This document shows positions 1 to 8,426 of a stretch of 17,961 nucleotides of DNA, one piece after another. The DNA lies in the NCBI GenBank assembly GCA_037447655.1, contig JBBHKE010000855.1, positions 250,001-267,961 of the forward strand. Reading direction: 5' to 3'. The notes under the pieces are model-generated. The model had not been told where the DNA came from, searched no databases, and was given only the letters and a program-made list of their open reading frames with translations. The stretch is from Zygnema cylindricum. Lineage: Eukaryota; Streptophyta; Zygnematophyceae; Zygnematales; Zygnemataceae. Position 1 is the stretch's first letter, and each line of letters opens with the position of its first letter. A program made the position numbers and the translations under genes.

Positions 1-500
1 TTTTGTTTTTTTCCCATTTTATTTTTTCCATTTTATTTTGTCACATTCTATTTTGTTTCTGTTTTGTTGCCTTGGTTCTGTTTGAAACTTAATAATGAAT
101 GGATAGTCCTTTCTGACCCTCTTCCTCCCTCCATCCCCTCCTCTCTCCCAAATCTTTCCCTCTCCCTCCCTCTCCTTTCTTCTCCCCCCTCTCTCCCGCC
201 CTTCTCCCCCCACTTTCCCTCTCCACTTCTCCCTCTTCCTCCCTCTTCCTCTCCCTCCTCCCTTCCTCACTTTCTCCCCTCTTTCTCTCGCCCTCCGTCC
301 CTCCCCTGTCCTCTCTCCCTTTCTCTCTCATTTAAATGTAATTGTTTAGATTTAATGTGAATGTGATTTGTAAATTTTAATGCTGATGTAATCTTCTCTC
401 TTTCCCTCTTCCTACCACTCTCTCCCCTTATTTCCCTTCCCCCTCTTTTTTCCCCTTCGCTGCCTCTCCAACCTGTGTTCCACACATTTTTCTTTACGCT
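1..500. repeat. CT-rich low-complexity region
   Basis: 1-60 is T-rich with repeated ATTTTATTTT. 110-330 is a nearly pure C/T tract (cctccc, tctctc), and 390-475 is a second one. The open frames here on both strands have Pro/Ser/Leu or Arg/Glu/Gly composition dictated by the repeat and are not genes. Confidence 0.85.
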
Positions 501-660
501 ATTAGGTCAAATGCTCCTATTAGGTCAAATGCTGCTATTAGGTCAAATGCTGCTATTAGGTCAAATGCTCCTATTAGGACAAATGGTGCAATTAGGTCAA
601 ATGCTCCAATTAGGTCAAATGCTCCTATTAGGTCAAATGCTGCTATTAGGTCAATTACTG
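501..660. repeat. 18-bp minisatellite, about 8.5 copies
   Basis: Units begin GGTCAA at 505 and repeat exactly every 18 bp (523, 541, 559, 577, 595, 613, 631, 649). The consensus is GGTCAAATGCTSCTATTA; the fifth unit (577) is GGACAAATGGTGCAATTA and the last decays. Because 18 is a multiple of three, both strands stay open, reading LLGQML on + and AFDLIG on -. No evidence of a real gene. Confidence 0.95.
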
Positions 661-2918
661 ATAAATGAGAGGCCAATTTAGACGAGTAAAGTAGAGCTTT
701 CCCTTTGTGGACTAACAAAGGCTATCCCACACAGGGTATAAAATTTGATTACCCATTGAAGGTTCACTTATGTGGGGTTTCTTAAGAGTCTTTTAGGGTC
801 TTCTATAGATGTATTGCTTCTGTTGATTGGATTTGCAATGCAGATATCGAATTTAATTCTTGCAAAGGCAAAAAAAAAATGCTGATAATCATCATACTTT
901 GGGAAAAATCGAGGCGGTCAGAGTGTTTTCGCATTTTTGTTTCTTTGTCTCCGTTTCCATTTTTTTACCTTTGTTTTTGGCTTTTCCTCTCCTTTGTTTC
1001 CATGTCCTCAGATGGTTTATCATCTATTTTTTAAATAAATTTTAGTGCATTTCCCAAAGGGATGAGTTTAAACGGATTTGTCCACCGCTTTAACGCACAA
1101 TTGCTCAAACGTTTTTACCTTTCTTTTCCCGTTTTAACCCTAAAAACTATGAAGGGGGAGATATAACACCAAACAACCATAAAGTACTCCGCAATCACTA
1201 TTAGTGTTACCACATATATAGTGTGGGATTTATTTTAGTCTTGCTAATTCTAATTTAGGTTGGATTAAAGTGGACGCTTTCCAACTAAGCCAAAATAATG
1301 TTATGAAAAAAGTATTCATATTAATAATGCTATTTTTATGTTCAGGAACCAAAAAAAATTAGCACCAAATTAGTGTTTTAACAAAAACACTATTCTCGTG
1401 TGTTGAATAATTGTTATCTAGTGCTATCATTGTTTTGAGTATTGATAGCATCATTAAAGAGACTTCAAAGATATAATTGTTGGAAAATTCAAATTTAAAC
1501 AGCATAATACAAACAAAATCTGAATAATTTGTTGTTTCCAAGCTTACTGTTCCTTCAATGGACGTTTCAGGAAAAAAAAAGGGGGGGGGAAACCGACGAT
1601 GGATAAATCGATGGATCTATCTGTTTCGATTTTATTTATTTATATTTTATTTATTTAATAGAATAAATGTGGAATATTGACGATGGATTTGGCAGTGATA
1701 GTTGAAGATTTCCCTCGGTGCATATAGAAGATTAGGTACTCGTGCAGGAAATTCAGTTTTAGAAAGAAACAATAACTGCTGAATATTAATAAGGCTAATT
1801 ACACTAGAGACAAAAACCCTCATTTTGAAGGTGAATTGTAAAGTTTTAGGATGAACATACATATGACTAAACTCGAAAAAACTGTACTATGTGCCATCAA
1901 AACGAGGGTAAAAGATCTTTAGAGTAATTATTGACCAATGAGAACAGACACACATTGAAAACAAGTTACATCATCACTGAAGTTGCAAAATTAAACCAAA
2001 AACAATTGTGGAATTGCAATATCAACATCATAAAAGATTCCATGCGAGGAAATTGTTCCAAAACCACAGTTACAAAAGACCAACAAATTTATTCCAAACT
2101 CAGAATCTCTATTCATTGCTTTTCTTAAATAACACACGACCATCCAAATAATGTGTTTAAAAAATGGTAAGGGTTGTCTTCAAACCTTGGGAACGAATTC
2201 TATTTTACGGCAATTTAAAAACACTGTTGTAGAATTATACACCCTCCAGGAAATACATCCAAAGTAAAATATACATTTTTGCCAAACATGGGTACAAAAC
2301 GTGCGAAAGTTCGCCGGAATATAACTTTGAAGCTAGTTCTTCCGACCATTATTGATTTGAAAACTTCACAATCTATATACGCGCCCACTTATCAAATGAT
2401 GTACTCCCATCTTCCACGTTACTTTCTAAATCATATCACATCTCTATTTTCCAAGATACAACCTCTTCTAAAGAAAGACCTTAAATCAGAGACCTTTCCA
2501 TGGCAGCTGGCTCATGAATAACTCCAAAACCCTAATCTTCTTGATCCATAAACCGACTAGTTGCCTTCTTGTAGCATTCAGAACCACTATGATCTGGAAA
2601 CAAAGGCCTGGAAAACCCTCACCATTATGGACACCGTTCTTCCCTTAAAACAACTTTAAAATCTATCATTGAATTGCATAGGATTTTCCCAAATGGAGAT
2701 CCGCTTCAAAAAATGCACCCATGTTCTGGAAACTTCTTAAGGCCAGCCATAGTCTCACACGACATTAAAACATCATAGACAAAAAAAAACCTAAAAAGCT
2801 GAAAATCCCCCAATCTCCCTATCAGTTGAACATCAATTCACAACAACTACATTTTCCTTCACTATCAAACAAGTCCTGAAACTCCCAATTATATTAGTCC
2901 TTATCTCCTTTTTTGCCC
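661..2918. other. Intergenic, no supportable gene
   Basis: AT-rich sequence with short chance frames (up to 80 codons) of no recognisable family. TTTATTTATTTATATTT-type repeats occur near 1630-1665 and a G run at 1581-1589. A-rich CCTAAAAAGCTG-like words near 2770-2810 recur in introns 3 and 6. The minus strand left of the BED gene was read for a continuing transposase and none was found. Confidence 0.6.
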
Positions 2919-3656
2919 TCATTCTTGTTCCAGCATTGTAGAACTTAATGTTTTTCTGATAGGGAGATTGCCAACCGCCATCGGGTTCAAGAATTCGAAT
3001 AATCGTTTTGTGGACGGCCTTTCAATCCATTGAATAGGCAAATCATTATCGACTGTAAACTCCAAAAGTAGACTATGAAAAGTGTTCCTTTTATCCTCAC
3101 TAAAAGGTGCTTCATTGTAGGTCTCCGTCGTCTTTTGCCGCTTCACTATTTGACTTTCAGAAGCAACAACTAATCCCTGTTCTTGATGCCGTTCTTTCAC
3201 ATGAGAACTGTCCTCTAAAAACAATCCTTTTGCAGGTGTTTTTTCCTTCGTGCTCCCCCCATTTGGCAAGTTTTCAGGAAGGATGTTTCCTTTTGCAAGT
3301 GCTAGGGCTTCTAATTTAATTTTTGCGTACGGACAGTGTTTTAAATGAGTTGACAGAGAATCTACTCGACCGGGAACTAAAGGTTGCTCTGGAACCGTTG
3401 CAGGATTCTCCTGGTGAGCTTGGACACAGTATTTACAAGCTGCCATACAAATCCATTTATTTTTCATCGCAGTAGTTTTCATAAAATGTGTCCATAACTG
3501 ATCTGGAGGACGCCCTCCTTTTGCTTTCGTCGTCATCGTCATCATGACTTCCTTCGTGTTTGGAACCAGCACGACTTGTTTGTCGTCTGAAACCATCACG
3601 GTTTGCTTGTCTTCTGAAACCGCCATGTTTTGCTTTTCATCTGGAACCATCATCAC
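2919..3656 (-). CDS. BED zinc-finger / truncated hAT transposase-like protein (245 aa)
   Basis: A single minus-strand open frame, start 3656-3654, stop TGA at 2921-2919. Residues 1-40 are four copies of a nine-residue repeat (xxMVPDEKQ type). Residues 48-110 fit a BED zinc finger: GRPPDQLWTHF with W55 and F58, C74-x2-C77, then H104-x3-C108. Residues 193-245 match the conserved block just before the catalytic domain of hAT transposases (TVDNDLPIQWIERPSTKRLFEF, then LPIRKTLS). Full hAT transposases continue with an RNase H-like domain and a C-terminal dimerisation domain; neither is found to the left. It is therefore a truncated transposase or a domesticated DNA-binding fragment. Basic KRQK at 173-176 could be nuclear targeting. 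It is intact with no internal stop, which argues against long neutral decay. Confidence 0.72.
   Translation of the reverse strand: MMMVPDEKQNMAVSEDKQTVMVSDDKQVVLVPNTKEVMMTMTTKAKGGRPPDQLWTHFMKTTAMKNKWICMAACKYCVQAHQENPATVPEQPLVPGRVDSLSTHLKHCPYAKIKLEALALAKGNILPENLPNGGSTKEKTPAKGLFLEDSSHVKERHQEQGLVVASESQIVKRQKTTETYNEAPFSEDKRNTFHSLLLEFTVDNDLPIQWIERPSTKRLFEFLNPMAVGNLPIRKTLSSTMLEQE
3549..3656 (-). repeat. 27-bp in-frame tandem repeat at the 5' end of the BED gene
   Basis: Four diverged units encode MMMVPDEKQ, NMAVSEDKQ, TVMVSDDKQ and VVLVPNTKE. They are about 27 bp each, so the reading frame is kept. The third and fourth units are the most diverged. The role is unknown; it may be a disordered acidic leader. 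Confidence 0.8.
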
Positions 3657-3711
3657 TTGCTTATTGTGTGAGAGAGGACTAAACAGATGCAGAATGTATT
3701 TACTGCAATTG

Positions 3712-3756
3712 AAACCCTAAAAACGTTTTTTATTTGAGTTTCAAAGGCTAGGGTTT
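3712..3756 (-). promoter_or_regulatory. Two telobox-like motifs upstream of the BED gene
   Basis: AAACCCTAA occurs at 3712-3720 on the + strand and TAGGGTTT at 3749-3756, 56-100 bp upstream of the minus-strand start codon. These match plant telobox/AAACCCTA leader motifs. The same word precedes the acyltransferase gene. Confidence 0.45.
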
Positions 3757-5114
3757 CGTGAAAATCCAACTTCTTGTACGTGCCGTGTCGTTTCCCGCGC
3801 GCGGTCTACAACTTGGTTTTCAACAATGAAGTGTGAACAGAAAGTGCGTACATTCAGTGCGAACTGTGGAGATCACAAATAGTTTGAACGACTCCCACCT
3901 TTAGAAACATCTAGTGCGGTTTTACACCAATAGCCGAACTAAATTCCACCTATGGAAAATTTCCGCACGGTTTACCGACCAGGACTGAATTCGACAATAC
4001 AGTTAAAAGTTCATCATGAACAAACGGAGACATGATGTCAGAAAACGACACGTTGCGGTAGATTAATGGACCCCGTATTTTACTAATTTGACATGTTTCG
4101 GACTTCCGGCTACTGTTGCGCATCGCCTCGCATCGAGCCACAACAGCAACCGAAGGCCGATGCGATGCTGACGTGGATGTCAAATGGTGTAAATGGGTTT
4201 TTTTTTAGGGAATAGGTATACTTTATTGCAAAACTTGCCATGGAAATAACATCGGGTATAAAAGGGGTAAGAGTGTAAGAGTCAAGAGAAAATAAGTCAT
4301 ACATAGAGAACAAATGAAAAAATAAGTGAAAACTAAAACAATTAACCACCAAAACGTCTGTTACCTGTTCTACTAGCTAGGGAACCCATAGGGCCCAAAA
4401 GTTTGGAGCTCTAATTTAGAATGTTAGGGCCGAAACAGTTGCTATCCGAACATAACCGGATATTCGCCAGCTAGGTGTCATGCATTCCTTAACGATTTCA
4501 TATGGCATTCGTCAGTTTGATCAATTTTAAAACTTGCTTGGCTCAGTTCTACGCCACTCCCGGTTTGAACTGGTGTGCGTTTGTATCGATATGACGTACT
4601 ATACTTCAGTGTGCATATCGAACTGATTATCAATCGGTTCTACGACGCTCACTATTTGTGCAGTACTTGATCGTCAATATGTACCTATTTTAGCTCGTTT
4701 TGTATCTCAGTATTGCCAGTTTCATTTTCAAAATTTGAAAAACTTTGAACACACAGTTAAAAAACTACAGTATATGGAAGGTATGTTACAAGTTTCCCCG
4801 GTGTGGTGAACCGTGTGAACCCGCATTTCCCCGTGCGAAATGCGTCGTAAATTCACCACTGACAAGATACCTACCGAGTATCTGGTTAGGGTTAACACGT
4901 TTAGGGTTTTTTAGGGTGTGGTTTGGTGTTTTTTATGTAAAAAAACACAAAAAAAAACCTAAACATATATATATACATTTTTACGTTCGCGCGGCACGGT
5001 GCGTTGTAAAACGAAATGATGATAATGGCCGACTTGGATCTCTCACAATGCATGAAACCAACCTCGGAGGTTCACGGAGCCCGAAAAACGAATGATTCCG
5101 TATTGTAGTGCTAA
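3757..5114. other. Intergenic, no supportable gene
   Basis: No recognisable coding region. The longest frame (4745-5095 +) has no family resemblance. The notable content is a degenerate telomere-like patch at 4885-4920. The rest is unremarkable AT-rich sequence. Confidence 0.55.
4885..4920 (+). repeat. Degenerate interstitial telomere-like patch
   Basis: GGTTAGGGTTAACACGTTTA then GGGTTTTTTAGGGTG carries four TTAGGG/TTTAGGG-like words in 36 bp. The plant-type telomere unit is TTTAGGG. The short, imperfect array could also be chance in this T/G-rich region. Confidence 0.4.
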
Positions 5115-5622
5115 GTACCGTAGAGGTCACAATCGGGTACCCAAATACGTACCCGATCGGTACCCGCCCGGCCACGTCGGATCCGAAACGGATTCGGGTG
5201 CCAAATTTTGGGGGCCAACCGGATTCGGCCAGGTGATTAAAAAAATAAGCAAATTCGGGTACGACCGGGTAAGGAAAAAACAAAAATAAATGAAGGTTTC
5301 GTATGTACGTTCCACTACAATACTATACAGTACTGTATTGTCCATATTAAACAACATTATTGTACTTTGTACTCTTCTTATCGTGGAAGGTATGATGGAT
5401 ATGTACCAATGTACCATTCATTTTGTACTTACTTTGGTACGGGCGAGTACGGGTAGTGGCGAGAAATCAGGTTTCGGTTAACTTTTTTTTTCGTAAACAC
5501 GTATCGGGTAACAATTTAGGTGCGTGACATAACGCGGGCAAATTTCGGGTGTTCAAATTTTGAAAAAAAAAATGTCGGATTAGGGTATCATAAATTTTGA
5601 CTATTGCGACCTTTGTCGTACC
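5115..5622. mobile_element. Non-autonomous repeat element, copy A (about 500 bp)
   Basis: Begins AGAGGTCACAATC (5122) and ends ATTGCGACCTTTG (5615), giving imperfect terminal inverted repeats. GTACC lies just outside both ends (5115-5119 and 5618-5622), a candidate 5-bp target duplication. Both halves align directly with copy B: 5170-5395 with 5908-6100, and 5424-5620 with 6966-7170. No transposase is encoded, so it would depend on an enzyme elsewhere. Boundaries are provisional. Confidence 0.6.
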
Positions 5623-5623
5623 C

Positions 5624-5806
5624 ACAGAACCTTCATTTTTTTTTGTTTTTTGCTTAACTGGCGGTACGCGGTTTTTTTATTTTTCTTGAATCACCAGGCG
5701 GAATCGGGCTGGCCCCCAAAATTTGGCACCCGAAATCCGTTATAGATCTGACGCGGCCGAACGGCTACGCATCAGGTACGGATTTAAGTACTTGATTGTG
5801 ACCTCT
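5624..5806 (-). repeat. Inverted partial copy of the same repeat
   Basis: The reverse complement of this stretch matches 5122-5305, sharing AGAGGTCACAATC at the outer end, GGTGCCAAATTTTGGGGGCC, GGTGATT and AATGAAGGTT at the inner end. With copy A it forms arms of about 180 bp around a 320-bp loop. ATTGTA occurs outside both ends of the combined structure (5102-5107, 5816-5821), so the whole 5122-5806 block may have moved as one foldback. Confidence 0.7.
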
Positions 5807-6108
5807 GATCTTTACATTGTATCAGAATATCGTTTGATGTATCGTTGACTGAGAGCCAAAGGTCGCAAACAGTCAACCAAAACCGAGACCGACCGTTAAC
5901 CCACTACCAGCGTCGGATCTGGAACGGATTCGGTTGCCAAATTTTGGGGGCTGGGCGGTTGCGGTCGGTTGATTCACAAAAAAAAAAGTGGTCAGTTACG
6001 GTCGTTTAACCAAAAAAAAAAGAAAAAAAATTAAACTGTCCATACAATCCAACATTATTGTACTTTGTACTCTTTGGTACCGTGGAAGTACGGGACACCA
6101 TGGTGAGC

Positions 6109-6190
6109 GTCGCAAATCCGACACGGTAGTTACACTATTCGTTTTCGCAAATTTTAGGGGATTCGACAAAGCGTTGCAAATCTGACACGA
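6109..6190 (+). repeat. GTCGCAAATCTGACACGG repeat, left pair
   Basis: Two tandem units (GCGTCGCAAATCCGACACGG and GCGTTGCAAATCTGACACG) separated by TTTTCGCAAATTTTAGGGG, about 60 bp apart. The same unit recurs near 6830-6935, so these bracket the sequence inserted in copy B. Confidence 0.7.
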
Positions 6191-6639
6191 TACACCGCCA
6201 ATCACTATTAGAGTAAATAACGCTAATTCGGTGCCCTTTAAAAAAAAAATAACATGAAATACAATCCATAATTATATTTTTTCCATTATTCTAATTAGGG
6301 TTTTTTTTGTTCAATTAGCGTTAATAATGGAAGTACACTGCGATGGAAATAGTGTGGCGTACGGACAGGGTATTTTGTACGAAAATTGTACTTTCTGAAT
6401 TACAAAGGCATAAAAAAACACTTAACATTAGTGCCCACGCATGTGAATGTGCATTGGAAGAAAGAGACGCAAACTCGTCTACAAAAATCACGTTCTCATA
6501 TGTTTGTCCGTCGACCGTGTGAACAACGCGACGGGGTACGAATTGTCAGATTTTGTACGGGTACTCATATTATTGTAGACATCGAAATGGCGGGTATTTA
6601 TTATTCAAGACAACCCAAATTACAAGTAGGGATTAATTA

Positions 6640-6750
<111 letters not shown>

Positions 6751-6829
6751 CCCGATTAGTGTTAATAACACTCTTATTTTACGCTATTTATTCCTTTGCT
6801 CTAACAGCGATTTACATTGTAGTAACACT

Positions 6830-6935
6830 TAATTTCGCAAATTTTAGGGAACGCGACAAAGCGTCGCAAATCTGACACGGTAGTAAACAATATTCATTTC
6901 TCAAATCTTAGGGATTGCGACAAATCGTAATTATT
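6830..6935 (+). repeat. GTCGCAAATCTGACACGG repeat, right pair
   Basis: Contains TTTCGCAAATTTTAGGGAAC, GCGTCGCAAATCTGACACGG and a decayed second unit (CTCAAATCTTAGGGATTGCG). It is in direct orientation relative to the left pair about 700 bp upstream. Confidence 0.7.
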
Positions 6936-7177
6936 GGCTTATTCATCCGTCGTACATTAATTTATTTTGTACTTTTTCGGTTACGGGCGGGCACGGTTAG
7001 TCGCGAGAAATCGAGTTTCGGTTAACTTTTATTGTCGTAAACGCCGGTCGGTTAACGGTTATCAATTTTGGAGCGTGACACAATCCGGTCGGGCGTCGGT
7101 TACTCAGATTTTGAAAAATGAAAAACGGTCGGTTTTGGTTATGTAAAATTTTGACTTTTGCGACCTCTGCCGAGAGC

Positions 7178-8059
7178 GGAGTTGTGCATCGGAAAGTCAC
7201 TCGAATTCACTGATGAAGCGGGATGCGATTTGGTGCGATACACATCCCGAACGACATATAATTGTTACGACCACATGGAAATAGAAAAAGCTACGGTAAA
7301 GTCTAAATTTTGCTGCATTTGTGGTGCCGTGTCGTCTGGATAACGATCTAAGGATGCTCGTCATCCTGCTCGCCTCCCCTTCAATTGTTGACACGTAGCA
7401 GCTGGCTACGCTACACGGTGTTTCTCTATTAGCGTTGATCTTCTTTTCGCCACATACCAATCTTCCTTTTGCACACTTGTCAAAATTCTCAAGACCGTCA
7501 ATTGGAGATCTTACCTTCCATCTCAGCCGTCGGACGAGTAATCCATAACTTAATTGACGCAAATAGCTATACACGGTGCAGTTGCAGTCGTCTGTACTTT
7601 ATCCTTTGTTTTGGAAGACTCCGTACAGTACATCATGTAGAATATGAGACTCTTAGAACACAATTTTACACCGTATATCGTTGTTAGCCTCCGTGTTTTT
7701 TTTGCCACTTAAGTTATTTTTCTCCGTGCACACCTGTCGGAGTTTTAATCTGACGGTTACAATGCAAAGGTAAGAATATCGCTTTTCCGATTGCCGGTCT
7801 CCAAACTGAAATCGACACGTGTGCACGGAGAAAAGAAGGCTAAAGTGGCAGAAAAACATCGACGCCTCATATCAACACACTTTCTAGGGAGAACTTTGTG
7901 AGCTTTTGCTTCAAACTTGGTTTTGCGTTTGTTGACCTCTTCAGCTGCAGCAGCTAAGCAGTCCTTCCAATGTAGGTTTCGTGATTACATAGTTCTGGCA
8001 GAACTGCAGTAGTATTAAGTAGAGTTTACACAGCTTCCGGAATTGCAAAGCTGTCCGTT
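7178..8059. other. Intergenic region upstream of the LPEAT2-like gene
   Basis: No recognisable coding gene. A 125-codon minus frame (7197-7574) has no family resemblance and overlaps repeat-like sequence. The region contains an inverted repeat (7701-7853) with a related diverged copy at about 7440-7520. The proximal promoter of the acyltransferase gene is expected in its right part, but no core element was identified. Confidence 0.5.
7701..7853. repeat. Inverted repeat with about 40-bp arms
   Basis: The left arm (7701-7740) reads TTTGCCACTTAAG, then TTTTTCTCCGTGCACACCTG. The right arm (7813-7853) is its reverse complement with a few changes (CACGTGTGCACGGAGAAAAG, then CTAAAGTGGCAGA). The loop is about 72 bp. 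A third, more diverged version (CGCCACATACC, then CTTTTGCACACTTGTC) lies at about 7449-7485, so this is a dispersed family. Confidence 0.72.
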
Positions 8060-8142
8060 CCGTTTCAGTTTTTGTTCCGTTTCAGTTTCTGTTTCTGTTT
8101 CAGTTTCTGATCCGTTTCAGAGTTAGGGTTTCCTCTGCAGCC
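8060..8142 (+). promoter_or_regulatory. 5' leader of the LPEAT2-like gene: acceptor-like tandem repeat plus telobox
   Basis: Four copies of a 17-18 bp unit with a YYGTTTCAG core end at 8068, 8085, 8103 and 8120. They are followed by TTAGGGTTT (8123-8131) and cctctgcag directly before ccATGG. TTAGGGTTT is the reverse complement of the plant telobox AAACCCTAA, common near transcription starts of plant housekeeping genes. Each TTTCAG also resembles a 3' splice site, so a leader intron ending here is possible. No convincing TATA box was seen. Confidence 0.5.
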
Positions 8143-8426
8143 ATGGCTGTGGAGACAAGCTCGCTGAATGGAGATGCCAGAAAAGAAGAAGAAGTTACAG
8201 AGGAGCTGGATTTTGCTTTCGGAAAAAGTCCTTTTACTTTTACCGATATGCCATTTAATCCTTTTGTGAATAATAGTGTTCCACTTTCTGACGCGTACGA
8301 GATTATTCGAATAATCATTGTGCTTCCAATTTTTCTTTTAAGAGTTATTTTGCTTTTGTTGATGTTTCCCCTCGGATACATTATGACGGCGATTGCCATG
8401 ATCGGTGCAAAAAACGCCTTGACCAA
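8143..8426 (+). CDS. LPEAT2: LPEAT2-like exon 1: N-terminus and membrane segment
   Basis: Encodes residues 1-94 plus two bases of codon 95. An acidic cytosolic-looking N-terminus (KEEEVTEELD) leads into a stretch resembling the plant LPEAT2 NPFxNN region, then a very hydrophobic Ile/Leu-rich segment at about residues 53-87 that fits one or two membrane passes or a re-entrant hairpin. The ATG is in a strong context with G at +4. The donor is accaa|GTGAGG at 8427; reading through it gives an immediate TGA at 8428-8430, so splicing here is required. The split codon 95 is completed as AAG (Lys) by the first base of exon 2. Confidence 0.93.

Noticed and set aside
501-660. CRISPR-like array
   Set aside because: The 18-bp units are contiguous with no spacers, and the genome is eukaryotic.
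475-718. Repetitive open frames on both strands over the 18-bp minisatellite
   Set aside because: Open only because the period is a multiple of three; both strands are equally open and no start context or homology supports either.
2279-2918. Continuation of the hAT transposase (catalytic part) left of 2919, or a gene in 2279-2521
   Set aside because: The minus strand was read in the continuing frame and shows many stops and no hAT RNase H-like or dimerisation motifs. The plus frame has no family resemblance.
4745-5095. 116-codon plus-strand frame
   Set aside because: Runs through a telomere-like patch and A-rich tract, ends at the repeat element, and resembles no known family.
7197-7574. 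125-codon minus-strand frame as a gene
   Set aside because: No recognisable domain, overlaps repeat-like sequence, and composition matches neighbouring non-coding DNA. It remains possible but unsupported.
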